Under the pieces are notes generated by a model. The model was not told the DNA's origin. It was given only the letters and a program-made list of their open reading frames with translations, and did not search any database. From Piper betle (taxonomy: Eukaryota; Streptophyta; Magnoliopsida; Piperales; Piperaceae), in assembly GCA_033002965.1 (NCBI GenBank), contig JAURVB010008681.1:1-64000 (forward strand): 64,000 nucleotides of DNA, in the 5' to 3' direction. The translations under genes were made by a program, and so were the position numbers. Shown piece after piece: positions 1 through 13,404 of the stretch. How positions within the stretch are numbered: the stretch's first letter is position 1; every line of letters starts with the position of its first letter.

Positions 1-328
1 CCGGCAACCCATGTCCGAGTACGCCTGCCCCGTGATTGAGTTCATGTCCACCTAGTCAACCCAGCCCAGTTTCTCATTTAACCCAGACCGAGTGGGTTTA
101 GCACTTACGATTTCGTCCTAGCTTAGCTTGGTTCAGTCTAGTTCAGGCCGTTTTCATCCGTTCTTGCACCGTTTTCAATAATTTGAGAACGTGTATATTA
201 GTTTATATGCATATTCAAATTATTTAACATGATTGGATGTTATGATGATTTTTTTATTTATTGTTTTATTTAATTATTTCATTAATTATTTGTTTTTATT
301 ATTTATTTACTTGTATTTATAAGTTTAT
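1..328 (+). mobile_element. F2b LTR fragment (middle part)
   Basis: Non-coding. The run of short words such as 'ttcttgcaccgttttc' and 'aatttgagaac' followed by an AT-rich tract matches 12390-12480 and 43755-43830, which are parts of the F2b LTRs in the same orientation. The window begins inside it and it stops abruptly at 328, where an F2a LTR in the opposite orientation starts. No reading frame of interest. Confidence 0.7.
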
Positions 329-2335
329 TGTAACACCCCAAATCATGTCCACGCTCATGAGCTGAACGGGCATTTTACAGGCCCCAGTTAGGTCGGCAAA
401 CCTGAACCCAACCCGCGCAGATCTAATCTCGGCATATTAAGAGGAAGATATTACTCGCCATGCATGGATGATGCACAAAATCCTAACATGATACTACATG
501 GATGACATGCAAACAAAATTACACACCATCACAACAATATAATAATATCATAACAAAATATAACCACTCAATCGACTAACATGTGTGCAAGTGACGACAT
601 TGCTCCTCCGTCCAAGCTGGCTCCTTCAACTCGTGATTATTACCTACATATAATATAAAAACACGTAAGTAACAAGTGTTACTGGTCCGGCAAATAAAAT
701 AACTATAACAAGTTGGCTTTGAGAGCAAACTCTCATATGAAAGAAAACATCCTATACTCCACGTGAACACTCTGAAGGGCACTACTGAGGAGCCACTGGC
801 CTGCAGACCTGGTAGCATCCCGAACTTACTGATCTACTGCTATTGTTGCCGCTCTTGGCATTTTGTTACTTCATTTTCTGGTCTCAAATCCTAAGCCCTC
901 TCCTTACCTCAATATTTCTCCTGGCCTTGAGCATGAAGGCCGAGTATTCTCAGGCAGTCATCTTTATTACCCTATGAACCACAAATCCAGACATGCGCTG
1001 TACTAAATAGTACCCGTAAACCTCCACATTCTCTTGGTGTAAGGAACTCAAACGTGGAGTTGTTAGTATCCCTCCGGAATGGAACAGTCCACTGGCACTA
1101 ATCCAGAGCCCGCTTTGACTGTCACGGCATCCGCCCATGGTATGTGCAATCGGTTTCTCCTTCTCTCGTCTCATTGAAAACACAAAAACTACATATATAT
1201 AGGGCTAGGTAGGGATTTATATAATAGGACCGATGGCAACTTGTGGTGGATCTTGTTTTCGAAATCATCCTCGAGGGATCTCATCCTCAAGGAGTTATTA
1301 ATCCAGAAAACTATTGGGTTAAATGGCCCGAGTTAAGTGGGATCAAATAAAATGCCACTTAACCCGTCCTGGAAATAATAAAATAAACATACAATAGAAA
1401 AGAGCGTAAAATAGAGACGAGTCCTAAACGGACCTAGTAGAAGCTCCAAGCGTGGCATCGCGTCTAGGCGGCGAGCTCCTACTCCATACCTAGACATCAA
1501 AACTAAATACTAACGCCAGCTAACTAAATGATGCATCAAACGCAATGAACATCACACACAATTCAATCATCAACATCCAGCAACAGTTAAATAATCATAA
1601 ATGTAATTAATTCTAACTCATCCTATTCATACCAATTTTATTATGTTTTTCAAGGTTACGTCCTGATCACTTATCATGCTGAGACTCGATCTACCTCATT
1701 AGAGCACTTAACCTTCATTCTCAATTAATTGCATCATGCAATCATCATTCCATTCATAGTCATACATTTATCCTAACATCTAACCAATTCTAGCATGTTA
1801 TGCTAACAATCATTATCAATTTTAAACAATCAAATCGGAGGTAATTATACCTCACGTCGTCGGCAATCGGCGACGGCTAGGGTTCCGTTGCGCATCTCGG
1901 AGCTCGAATTTGGCGCTCATTGGCATCCAACGTTCGATCGGGATCGACTAGATGAACTCCTCGAAAGATCCGGCGAATTCTAGTGAAGCCGATTTTTCGG
2001 CGGTTTTCTGGCAGGTTTCAGTAGTTTTCCGGTAGCTTCCGGCGATTTTTCGGCGACAGTCGCCGGTGGCTTCTACTGGCCGGAAAGTGGTCATATTGGG
2101 TACCATTGGAACCACCTCGGCGAGCCTGACACATCCACGATGTCGACGTGGTTGGCCGAGGCGGTGGCTCGTGGGTAAATGGCTAAAACAGAGGGTCGGT
2201 GGTGGATGACTAAATCCGGTCGGCCTGGGCGACGATGGCCTCCACTCTGGTCGGGGAAGGTCGCCGTGCCTCCCCGACCAGTCCCGGCCATCATTTGGGA
2301 ATCCTCAAGTGAAAGCTCTACTTTGTCTGACATCT
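329..2335 (-). mobile_element. F2a LTR, 3' two-thirds, reverse orientation
   Basis: Begins TGTAACACCCC, the reverse complement of the F2a LTR end GGGGTGTTACA. Shared landmarks with the two plus-strand F2a solo LTRs occur in mirrored order: the CCTCGAGGGATCTCATCC box near 1268-1290, the hairpin at 1329-1366, the 'ctaggcggcgagctc' box near 1465, and the GC-rich 'cggcgacggctaggg' tract near 1866. No primer-binding site precedes 329, so this is a 3' LTR or a solo/truncated LTR. The right limit is approximate; resemblance to the solo LTRs fades near 2335. Confidence 0.7.
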
Positions 2336-3689
2336 CTAGGTTATAGGAAGGGAGGCTGAATCTTATGAAAATCTAGTCCCACTACTCAAGAACTCTCACT
2401 AGGTAATATCTCATTCTCACATGTAGTGTCTGACGCCAGGTAAATGGGCGAATCCACTAGGCTAAGAAAGACCTGCTACATAGGTACGTCCCTCTGATCT
2501 ATTGTGAGCTCAAGGTATCATGCAAGTGGTAGGGGAGATGAAATTCCTATGTAGCGTACTGGGTGGCCAAAATATCGGTAGGTCTACGGACTTGTCTCTA
2601 AGATCACCATAATTCACTATGCCACAGGTGATCAGGCTGTGGAACAGTCAATCAATGACGAATCTAAAAAACGGCTCCTAAATGGCTCTAGTTCAATCAA
2701 CTAATAGTAGGCACATGTTTCTCGATACTGTACTAGTCACGCACTTCTAAACGGGCGGTGTTCAAACGACCCAAAGAACCACTGTCTCCCCTCAAGTCTA
2801 CGCAGACTCATAGTGAGGTTTGACATGTGTCTCGTCCACTCTTCAGTGTTGTGTGACCTGCCGTCCCGTACCAATTTGTAGTGCTAATCTTGACTCACAT
2901 GACTACTACCGCTGTGGTAGACTCTCAAGCAAGGCTATCAATGAAGATGAGCATACATCGATATCACTCTGTCTGGTCAGCATGGCCTATTCTGTCTGAA
3001 GTCTCTGTTTACATCGCTCTCATGCTGGGATAGAATCCTCATCGGAAGATCAGTCTGCAACATCTACCTGCACTGTAAACCCTAATCAGTACCATAAAGG
3101 TACCTCTATACTCAGGGCAAGGCTCAATCCTATGTCTCAAGGTGAGAACCTAATCATGCTGGCGAAACACAAGGGAATCACTATCCTTCTGAAAAACCCT
3201 TCCTCACTAACCCTCTATCTATGCCCAATACTCTAATATAAGTCGAATTCCTATCACTGGTTGGCCCATCACTAAATGGGTTCAACAGCGTGTGTGACTG
3301 TCTACTAACCATCTGATCTATGCTGATTGTGGCCCATGGATGTATTATCATGCAATCTGCACAATCGGATCATTATGACCGTCCCATCTGAAGGTCATAC
3401 GGTCATGTTCTCTGACTCTGTCCATGCGCATCCCTATGAGACTGTCACTAACAGTGCCTGATGGGGTTATCTTGCAATATTCATCTGACCCAAGGGTGTC
3501 AGGTCAAGACACTAATTGCAAGAGAGCTTGTGAAGTCGGATCCTATGCCATCTCATCAAAATAACCTCACTTTTCCTAACTCTTCTCTGTTCTGCCAATT
3601 TCCATTGTATCCATATCTTGTTCCTCAAGTTCTGGCCCTACTAAGGTCTAACTATTCTACTCGATCGGCGGATGAGCAATGCATGGACG
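2336..3689 (-). other. F2-related non-coding internal sequence
   Basis: No convincing reading frame on either strand. The part around 2560-2880 resembles 6640-6955 in the same orientation (shared words include 'gttcaatcaactaatagtag' and 'agtgaggtttgacatgtg'). The second copy lies upstream of the polypurine tract of a minus-strand F2 element, so this is most likely the non-coding tail of another F2 element. The part from about 2900 to 3689 has no second copy that I could find in the window. Confidence 0.45.
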
Positions 3690-5074
3690 GCGGTAGCCTG
3701 AACCCAGATTCAACCACCATGCGCTATAATGCAATCAGGGTCAAGGAATTGACTCAGTCTGACACGGGGCCGCACCTTCAAAATTAATATGTGTGTCCTT
3801 ATAATTATTTGAAATGTTATATTGTCTGTATAATTATTTGAAATGTTATATTGTCCGTATAATCATTTGAAATGTTGTACTTTCCCTTGTTGGTAGCCCT
3901 CGTCAGCCTGAGCCTAAATTCGACCAACATGCACTATAATGCAATCGGGGTCAAGGAATTGACTCAGTCTGACACGGGGCCGCACCTTTAAAATTAATAT
4001 GTGTGTCCGTATAATTATTTGAAATGTTATATTGTCTGTATAATTATTTGAAATGTTATATTGTCCGTATAATTATTTGAAATGTTATATTTTCCCAAAT
4101 TGGTAGCCCTTGTCGGCACTGATCTCATAATGAGCTGGGAGACGATTTTAACCTCAAGATGAATTGGGGGACCATGACTAATCTCAAAATGAATTGGGAG
4201 ACCACCTAATCTTAGAATGAGCTGGCAGCCATTTCTAATCTCAGAATGAGCTGGAGATAATTTTCTAATCTCAGAATGAGCTGGTAGACGATTTTAACCT
4301 CAAGATGAATTGGGGGACCATGACTAATCTCAAAATGAATTGGGAGACCACCTAGTCTCAGAATGATCTGGGAGCCGTTTCCTATTCTCAGAATGAGCTG
4401 AGAGACAATTTCTAATCTCAGAATGAACTGGGAGACCATGACTAACCTCAAAATGAATTGGGGGACCACCTAATCTCAGAATGAGCTGGGAGACATTGTT
4501 CAAATCGCAGAATGAACTGGGAGACCATGACTAATCTCAAGATGAATTGGGAGACCACCTAATCTCAGAATGAGCTGGAGACGTTTTCTAATCTCAGAAT
4601 GAGCTGGGAGTCGATTCTGACTAATCTTAGAATGACTTGAGAGACAAATTACTAATCTCAGAATGACCTGAGGGATAATTACTCTTTGATTGTGTAATAA
4701 TAAAAATAATAACGAGTGGAATGATAATAGAGATTTTATTGACTTGTTTTATTTAGTTATGCGGATCAGTGGTCTTATCACTAACGCGGAATTGCCTCCA
4801 TAGGTGAGCAGCTTTGGGACTAAAGAATAGAAGTGTGGTTGGTGGTTCTTTTACCAACCCTGGTAGAGTGAATCGATAATAAAGTTGGACTTCCTTATTA
4901 ATCTCTTGTGTTATAAATGTGGCTATGGGAAACGGTCCGAGACTGTGGGATGGTATGATTTATATTATATGTTGCAAGACTATTTGCTGTATTTAAATTC
5001 ATGTTCTGGAATGTTACATCTACATTACCTATATTTTTAAGTAACATCCGGTCCGGTTCGGGCGGGTCATTACA
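3690..5074 (+). mobile_element. F1 LTR fragment, 3' half, with minisatellite
   Basis: Ends in GGCGGGTCATTACA at 5074, the F1 LTR terminus (one base off GGGTCGTTACA). It carries the F1 boxes 'gggtcaaggaattgactc', repeats of 'ataattatttgaaatgtt', the 'aatctcagaatgagctggga' minisatellite, and 'gcggaattgcctcc'. The 5' part of the LTR is missing. The next base, 5075, is already F2b sequence of opposite orientation, so the piece is either an insertion with lost flanks or a rearrangement product. Confidence 0.75.
4112..4690 (+). repeat. Minisatellite of ~29-bp units inside an F1 LTR
   Basis: About twenty diverged copies of a 28-30 bp unit with consensus core 'aatctcagaatgagctggga'. Units of three kinds alternate (gagctggg, gaactggg, gaattggg), as in the better preserved 88-bp arrays near 57000 and 63800. 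The open frame on the minus strand across it is simply the translated repeat and is not a gene. Confidence 0.85.
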
Positions 5075-5982
5075 GTCTATCTCAACTACAAGATCTCGGC
5101 GAGGGGAAGTTGTCGGGGTTGTTGGCTTTCGCCGGAGAACAATTGCCGGCGCCAGAAAATGGCCCAAAAGGGTGGTGGCAGAAAATGACTGCAAAAACAT
5201 TGTCGCCGACGGCGACTACGATAGCGCCGATGGCAATGGTGGGTATGGACAGATAGCTGGCGCAAGGTGGGGACGGCTGTAACTTTCCGACGATTGGAGG
5301 ATGGCTGGGGTTTTGTTGGGGCCGAGCGAAAGTGGCTGCTGTGCTAAAGGGAAAATCATCAAAAATCATGGGAAAGTCAGTAAATAAGAGGGAGAATGCT
5401 GGGGCAGATTAGGACAGCTCAGATCTTGTCACGTGGCATGATCTAAACGTACGATAACTTGTGGTCTAATGGGACCCACCTATGGGTATATACAATATAC
5501 ATATGGACAGAAAGCTCAGATTGAGACCATATAAAGTCAAAACTGACTCAAGTCTTAAAAATGACTCTATAGGTGAGAATCAAGGCAAGAAGGCTAAATA
5601 AGCCTCGAACCTTGAAGTCTATCAAGTTGGGCACACATGGGCATAATCCGGTAACCCGAAATCCCAATGATGCATGCAAATAAGAGACCCTGAAAATACC
5701 GAATGGATACTAAACACTGTAATGGCCTATATCTAGGCATAAAACCCTAGCTAAACCATAAAAAATCATTTGTATACCACGCGTATACAGTGATAACTCA
5801 TGTTGTGATCATATGCTTATGAGGCATACTCAACCACTATAACATGCTCATACGGCCTATCATGGCACACACTCATGTTCTGAAAATTTGTTTGGCTTGA
5901 ACTTGCTTGAACCGACTCAAGATTGACTCGAGCTAGGCAAATTAAAAATAGGTAAAACCCTACACCGTTGCTGCATTTTACA
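5075..5982 (-). mobile_element. F2b LTR, 5' part, reverse orientation
   Basis: In reverse complement it starts TGTAAAATGCAG directly after a purine-rich tract, the expected arrangement of polypurine tract and 3' LTR. It shares boxes with other F2b LTRs: 'tatgggtatatacaatatac' (compare 13913-13933 and, inverted, 11550-11580), 'gtggcatgatctaaacg', and 'ggcatactcaaccactataa'. The small overlapping frames at 4898-5369 are not supported by any motif. Confidence 0.65.
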
Positions 5983-6955
5983 ACCTCTCCTTCTTATAAA
6001 AATTTTGTCTTCGAAATTTCTCCCATCAACTACGATTAGAGGATTCAACTGAAAATGCCATCCCATTGGCAAAATGGTAGCTCTCCCTCAAAAGCTAACT
6101 GCGCACAGCCCAAACGGACCAACATGATGATGGAACCCTGAACACTGATGAAGCTTGTTGGCTCCTTAATAATTTGGCCTGATGGACTACACGTGATGAA
6201 ATCATTTAGCGAAACATGTCATGCATGCTGGAATTATTTGACTGGACTGACCTTACATGCTCGAATTGTCTCGTTGGACTAGTTCTTAGGGTCACTACAA
6301 ACTGTGGGGACAGAAATGCAATGACCTTGGCAGGAGAAACCTAGGTTCTCCCATAAGGGTCTACTAGGTGGTCAAGTAGGTACTCTAAAGTATTGCTTGG
6401 TACTTGTCTGGGACACATCAGAAAAAGTTATGATGGTGTAAGGTATGTTGTCTAACATCTACCCATGTCTCTCTGATCCTCATCAATGTGATAGGTAAAC
6501 TACGTGTACCCTTAGGGAACTATCTCCAAGTTGTACGACAATACTAGGATGTCTTCGAAGTCCGTTAGCATGTGGTGGATTCTAGTACTAAATAAAGGTG
6601 GCCAAACATCTATGGTGATGTGAGTATCTCTGTTTCAGTCACAATGGGGTAATGAAACTCTGTATAAGATACTAGTGGCTCAAACATATGGGTAAGTCCA
6701 TGGATATGTCTCTAAGATCATCAAGATTGGACTTTGACGTAGGTGGCCACCTTACGGAATAGCTAATCAATGGCGAGTCTATGTGACATCTCCTAAGTAG
6801 CTCCAGTTCAATCAACTAATAGTAGGCTTCTATTTCTTAATACTATACTAGTCACGCACTTCAAAACAGATGGGGTTCAGTGACCTAAAGAACCACTATC
6901 TCTCCTTGAGTCTACGAGAGACTCATAGTGAGGTTTGACATGTGACCTGTCGTCT
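5983..6955 (-). mobile_element. F2 internal non-coding tail with polypurine tract
   Basis: The first bases after the LTR, 'acctctccttcttat', read as a purine tract on the minus strand. The stretch is an inverted, diverged copy of 10319-11056: for example 'ctccttaataatttggcctg' here against the inverse near 10865, and the 'cctcatcaatgtgataggta' box near 6480 against its inverse near 10520. No coding sequence survives. It is cut at 6955 by the F1 LTR. Confidence 0.65.
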
Positions 6956-9827
6956 TGTAATGACCCGCCCGAACCGGACTGGGTGTTACCTAAAAATATA
7001 ATTGATGTAACAATAATATTCCACAACGTGAATTGAAATACAGCAAATAAGTCAGACAATATATAATATAAATCATGAACAAAAAGTCTGGCAATATATA
7101 ATATAAATCATAACAATAAATCATGTTCTAAAAAATATAAAATAACCGTTCCACAGCCACATTTATAACACAAGAGAATAATAAGTCCAATTTTATTATC
7201 AATTCACCAAACTTGTGTCACTTTTATTATTCAGTCCAAAGTCGCTCACCTGCGGAGGCAATTCCGCATTATTGATAAAAACACAAGCCGCATAATTAAA
7301 TGAAACAATTCAATAAAATCCCCATTATCATTTCAAGAGTCTTTAAGTTGTTATGAGCCTATGCCAAACTCGTTATATACTAGGAGGGGTGGCCACCCCA
7401 GCCAGCTACCATCCCATGCATGCGCACACATGCTACGTGGCCCACAGCTTGTAGTTACCGATGTATGCCATTGACTCACCCTCTCGGTATCACAATTACA
7501 TAATGAGTCGTCTTGCACCATTATACCTTGTTACCCCTTTCGGCATGGGGATAGGTGTTCAATCTTGTAGGGGCGCTGCCTTGTGCCGAATTGAGTCGAC
7601 CCTGGTTGCGTTCCAACGATTGGTGGTCAGATTCCCAAGTCGACTAAGACTCCTACATAGTAATTTTTAAGGTGTGGCCCCGTGTTAGACTGAGTGAATT
7701 CCTTGACCTCGGTTGCACTCGGTGCATGGTGGTCGAATTTAGGCTCATGCTGACCAGGGTTGCCAGTAAGGGAAAATACAATATTTCAAATAATTATAGG
7801 GACCTGGATAACTGTGTGAAACTGCAGCCACGACCAACGATCCTAATTTAAACGAGAACATAAAATTAAACATAAGTATAATTTTATTTGAGTAGAAATG
7901 CATGCAACTAAATGACTAATATATATCACTATTAAAATTCAATAATATTAAATATTAAATTATTCATGTGGAATAATCATTTAAATCCTATTTTACATTT
8001 TAAATTTATTATCTAAATCCTAATTAACACTTAACAAATAATAAAATAATTATTAACTTATAAACAAATATTTAATTACTCTTATTAGTATATTTTCCTT
8101 TGAGATGATAATTACCTAAACACAGTCTTGATAATTTAGTTTACGGTTTTAAATCTTTAATTAATTAAGTTGTTCGATTAAATTATTTAAAATAATTTGT
8201 ATTATTCTAATTTGAAGGTATTACAAATACAATTATTTTAAACTATTCAACTCATTAAAGCATCGAAGTTTATTTATTTACATTAAGTTATTTAGGTTCA
8301 CCACTTGTGATTTTTACCCGATCATAGTTTAATAACCCATTTTCTACCTTACTAACTCATTATTAAAATAATCACTTTATTTACCTAATATTAAATTTAA
8401 TATGGTAAAGCTAAAATCTTTGTTTTATTAATTACTTATAACCATCTGATTTAATTTAATCTCTTGTATTATACTAATTAATTATCGACCGTTTCTCATT
8501 ACCGTATTTTTTTATTGCTCGTGGCGATTTCATACAATATTTAATTAGTTTAGTAACTTTACCCATAACCCATTAAAATGATTATTTTTAAAGATTTATT
8601 ACGAGTTAGAATTATTTTTTAACTCAGGTCGGTATCGAGTCAACCCATATTTACAAAACTGCCATCTTCTTCTTACCCAACGTTCTTCTCTTCTCCACCT
8701 TCATCTTGCACCCAAAAACAGCCCACTTCCTTCTTCTCCAACCCTGATCTTGCCACCCAACCCAGATTCATGTCCTTCATCAACTTCAATCTTCTCCATT
8801 AACCACATTTGAGACCTAAGATTCGTGATTTACAGCAGCTATCCAAGGCGAGCATGTCCTGCACCATGGCGCCCGACTCCTGGCCTGTTCTTCTTCTCCC
8901 AGCCTCAAGACCCCTCCTTTCTTGCACCTTGCTCCAATTCATATGTTTCACGACCTCAGGCCGGCCTCAAAACAGTAAGGATCAGCCACCTTTGGACGTT
9001 GCATGGAGTATGGTCGTTCTCCCCACTTCTGCACTTCGCCGCCTTGAATTCCGGCGAGAAGGTAGTCCGCTGTAGACTGTTCCGGAGGCCTGAACTGCTG
9101 TGATGGAACCCATGATGTTGTCAACGAAGAACAACCGGCGTCTACCCTCTGAAGCTTCCATTACAGCATCAATTTCAGAGGATCGCCATCACCTTCGTCC
9201 CCCTTGCAATTCCGCCCACAACCAACTGTAATTCTGCCACCACTTGGAAACCATGGATACAGCGAGCCCTCCCTTCGACCCAGCAGCAAGAGAGGTTGTC
9301 GGGGTGTGAGGGACTGCCTTGCAATTGTTCTTACGGTGGCCCATCTTGCCAAAGTTTCAGACTACTCGGCCATGGACGGGATTCCAGTTTTCAAGTTAGT
9401 TCTTTTCTTACTTGTTGATTTCAGACTTTAATTACATGATTAACAAGCTGTATTATCAATTAAAAAGAATGTGCGAGGAAGAAAATTAAGAAAAGGAAGA
9501 TACGAAGGATACCCAAGTAAGGAAAAAGCACCGGCAAGGAAGAGGAGAACTAGGCGGCTAAGGTGAGGAAGACGCGGGGCCTTAAACCAAAAATAACGTC
9601 CTCTTTCAAAATTTATAAAAATGAAAATGACGGCTAGGGTATGGGAAAACACCCTAACCCTCGTATTTCATTTAACCGGGTAACTGGGTCACCAGTTAAA
9701 TAATAAAATTTGTAATTAATTGGGTAGAATTAATCGGGTTAGCGAATATAACACGTTCGGTTCTTCCCGGACCGCGTTCGAATATATTATTTATTTTTCT
9801 TTTAGTTTTATTTTCACGGTCTTTACA
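6956..9827 (-). mobile_element. F1 3' LTR, reverse orientation (truncated element E3)
   Basis: Runs from TGTAATGACCCGCC (complement of the F1 LTR end) to CGGTCTTTACA (complement of the start TGTAAAGACCG), 2872 bp, nearly the same length as the E2 LTRs. On its right side the order is that of a normal F1 3' end: pyrimidine-rich complement of the polypurine tract, then the chromodomain. It contains the shared inverted-repeat module near 8600-8665 and an AT-rich tract at 7850-8600. No target duplication is visible, because the other end of the element is deleted. Confidence 0.85.
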
Positions 9828-9935
9828 ATCTCCCGAACTTGGAAATATTTCGTTCCCAAAATATTATAATGGGCAACAGAACAATCATGGTTAATTGTAT
9901 CTTCGGGATCAGTTCTTGCTACAATAATAAGAATC

Positions 9936-10318
9936 TTATGCCACGAATAGGCTAGGGTATTTCCTTGCATTTTCTTGTTCAGTCTCCTATGTAGCTTCCT
10001 CTCACCCCTGATTTCTCCACAATACTTTTACCAAAGGAATTTCCTTGTTCTTGAGTGTCTTTATTTTTCTTGTCAGGATGCGAATCGGCTTTTCCTCATA
10101 GTTTAAATTTGATTGTAGCTCTAAGTCTTCAAAATTTGTGATTATATAATCTTCATCTCGTACATATTTTTTTAGCATTGACACATGGAAAACATTGTGT
10201 ACTCCAACTAGGCTTGGTGGTAATGCTAGTCTATATGCACAATTTCCAACTCGATCCAGGATTGAAAACGGTCCTATGAATCTTGGCTTCAACTTCCCTG
10301 ATGTTCTAAATCTGATCT
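9936..10318 (-). pseudogene. F1 integrase C-terminus and chromodomain remnant
   Basis: The minus strand from 10292 to 10002 encodes about 96 residues beginning [16 protein letters not shown], the GPF/Y module that follows the integrase core in chromoviruses, then [14 protein letters not shown] and the first part of a chromodomain. The next block is read in another frame and ends with a stop at 9936-9938, aligning with the end of the E5 polyprotein. Everything upstream (integrase core, RT, Gag) is missing: the homology ends at about 10318 and F2 sequence of the opposite strand begins. Part of the truncated element E3, not a working gene. Confidence 0.85.
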
Positions 10319-11056
10319 AGTGAGCAGTCCAGTTCTTCTTCAAGGGACACTTGGGTGTTTGACATATATTGGCGACAGTGAGCTATACAGCTCATTAGCA
10401 TATACCTTTATTTTGTACTAGAGTCTACCATATGTCAGCAGGACTCGTAGGACACCCTAGTATATCTGTAGGACCTAGACTAGATTGCCCTAAGGGTACA
10501 TGTAGTTAACCTGTCACGTTGATGAGGATCAGGGAGACATAGGTTCATGTTAGGTTACATACCTCGCACCGACGTAGATTTTGTTCTGATGTAGTTCATA
10601 CTAGTATCTTGCAAGTACTCTAGAATAATTGCTTGACCACTCGTAGGCCCTTAGCGTTGAACTTAAGCTTTTTCACGTCGAGGTCATTGCATTTTAGTCC
10701 CCATAGATTGTAGTCACCCTAGGTGCTAGTCCACTTAGATGATTCCAGCATATATGGTCAATCCAGCTATATAATTTTAGCATGTATTGTCAGCCCAGTC
10801 AGATGATTCCAGCATGTATGATAAGTTTCACCAAATGATTCAATCACATATAGTCTGTCCAGCTTGATTATTAAGGAGCTGACAAGCTTCGTCAATGTTC
10901 AGACTTCTAGCATCATGTTCGTCTGTTTGGGCCACGTTTAGCTAGCTTTCAAGGGAGAACTACTAGTTTGCTAACAAGATAACATCTTTAGTTGAGTCCT
11001 CTCATATCACAAGATGTGAAAGTTTCGAGGATAAAATTCTCATAAGGAGGAGGGGT
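10319..11056 (+). mobile_element. F2 internal non-coding tail with polypurine tract
   Basis: Non-coding. It ends in 'aaggaggagggg' (about 11044-11055), a good polypurine tract, immediately followed by TGTAAAACCC of the F2b LTR. It is an inverted, diverged copy of 5983-6955. It also contains several imperfect repeats of 'ttagatgattccagcatgta' near 10735-10860. Confidence 0.7.
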
Positions 11057-12795
11057 TGTAAAACCCACCTTCCTGTTATGGTCTTATCCGCTTGTAGTTT
11101 GCCCGGTTCGGGCCAGTCCCGAGTAGTTTTTAGCGAGCTAGAGCAAGACCAATTTTCAGAATACGAGTATGTGGTGCACATGGCCTTATGAGCATGTTAT
11201 AGTGGCTGAGTATGCCTGACATGCAGATGATATATTAAGTTATGATAAATTAGATCACAATTTATCAGTGTATATATGATGTATACACATGATTTTTTTA
11301 ATGGGTTAGCTAGGGTATTAGTCCTACATGATGGCCATTGCAGTGATTAGTATTTTTGTGGGATTTTTAGAGTATTTCATTTGAATGCGGCATAAGGATT
11401 TCAGATCACCGTCTTGTGCCCTTGAGGGCCCAGCTTTATTGAGTTTTGGGATTGAGGCCTAATTAGCCTTCTTGCCTCGATTCCTACCTATACAAATACT
11501 TTTACGACTAGAGTCAGTTTTGACTTTCGACTGTCTGAATTCAAACTTTCCATCCGTATGTGTATATTGCATACACCCATAGGTGAGGCCCCACTAGGCC
11601 ACAAGCTATACGATGTTCAGATTGTGCATCATGGAAAGATCTTAGCCGTCCACCTCAGCCCTGGCTTCGCCATCTTATTTTTTCCAGAGATATTCCACGA
11701 TTTCAAAATTTACACGCTTAGCGCTTCCGCCTCTTCCAGACATTTAGCTCTGGCCTCTGCTGAGTCTACGCCTCGCCCCCGGCGACTGGACTGGCACCCC
11801 CATGACTGCCTCATGGCCGGCTTTCCATTTGTACTACTCATGACCAAAGGTGCCGCAGAAGTCGCTGCTAGCCAGGGAGGTTTTTATGCCAGTTTCCGCC
11901 ACTGGCGCAACATTTTCGGGTCATTTTCCGGTGCTAGCAAACAACCCCCGGCCGATCCAACGACCCACGAATGAACACCCATGACCACCGCCATGGCTGC
12001 GATCCCAGCTGATGATGCTGCCACATTGGAGCAATTCAGCCTTCTATCCTACGGTTTTCCGGCCAGCCAGTGGCCGGACTCCACAGATCGTCACCACCAG
12101 AACCTCTGCTTCAACAACCCTTGTTGATCGTGGCCAGGAGTGACCGTAAAGGCTGCCCCGTTAGGCTCGCTTGCCCGTGGTCAAGTCTGCCCGCTCACGT
12201 TCACGTTTGCGTCCTCCTGGCCATACCCGAGTTTGCTAGTCCGAGCCCATGTCGATGTCCATTAGTTCAGACCAGTCTAGCCAACCCAGTGTAGCAGTTT
12301 ATTTAACGCAAACCAAGTTGACTCGGCCCAACTCGGTTCAGTTCAGCTCAATACACCCAGTTGAGTGATTTTCGGACCAGTTTTCATATGTTCTTGCACC
12401 ATTTTCGCTAATTTGAGAATCCTTTGTATAGATGCATATTCAGAGTGATTTAGCATGTTTAGATGTCATGATTATTTTTCTTTATTTATTATTTTATTAA
12501 TTTATTATTAATTATTTCTTATTATTCATGTATTTATTGATTATAATGCATGTTTATATTATTATTTATTACTAACAACGATATATTTACTTATTAATCA
12601 TTAGTCTTATCTATATTTACTAAATTGTATTTATTTATTTTTTATTCATCTATTTGTTTGTTCGCGTGTATGTTACTATTTATCTGTAGTTTAATTATGT
12701 ATTCTTGTATTGTATAACTATGATATTATTCATGATTAATAAGTATTAACAATTTATTTATTTATTGAATTATTATTTATTTCTTTATATACTAG
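11057..12795 (+). mobile_element. F2b 3' LTR, 5' two-thirds
   Basis: Starts TGTAAAACCCACC next to the polypurine tract and follows the 42477-44807 copy box by box: 'agcaagaccaatt', 'aatttatcagtgt', 'tgtatattgcatacacc', 'catgaccaaaggtgccgc', 'gttcttgcacc' and the long AT-rich tract. It breaks off near 12795, where the same family continues in the opposite orientation. The short open frames at 11558-11974 and 12070-12294 have no recognisable motif and lie in the GC-richer part of the LTR. Confidence 0.75.
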
Positions 12796-13404
12796 TGTAG
12801 GGCTGAAAATGAGCTAACCGGACTGAACCGAGCTGGACGAGACCGAGTCGAATGGGCTCAACCAATTCGGTGTGGGTTGACTAGAAAATGGGTTGGGTTG
12901 ACTGGACAAACATGAACTAGACTAATGGACGCGGACATCGGCTCGAACTGGCTTACTCGGGCACAACCAAGCAAACACGAACACTAACAAATGGGTCATG
13001 CCTGTGGTTGTTGTCGGAAAATATTGACAACGGCACAGCTAGGGTCACCACCAGTTGGGATCGACACCCATGGCAAAGGATCATGATGGTGGTGGCGATT
13101 TGCAGAGAGCAGTCGTTGGCTGGCCAGATAGGGGCGTCATTGCCAGTGGTGATCGCGACTACAGAGAAGGTCATGGTTGGTTTCAAAAGATCAGCCGTTG
13201 AGTGAGGAAATGATCTGAGCCGACGGTCAGCGGTGTCTAGGCGGCGGCTGACCAGAAAATGACCGAAAACAATCAAAAACACCGTCGGGCAGGTGAAAGT
13301 CGCCGGCGGCGATGGCGGCCACGGAGGAGGACAGTCGCCGGGGCCGAAAAATAGCCCAAGGGTGGGGACGAGGCGGAAAATGACTCCAAAAACACCATCG
13401 CCGG

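Noticed and set aside
4212..4469. Repetitive minus-strand frame (FILRLE-type repeats) that could pass for a repeat protein
   Set aside because: It is the translation of the ~29-bp LTR minisatellite. The other arrays (57000-57625, 63805-64000) break the frame because the 88-bp unit is not a multiple of three.
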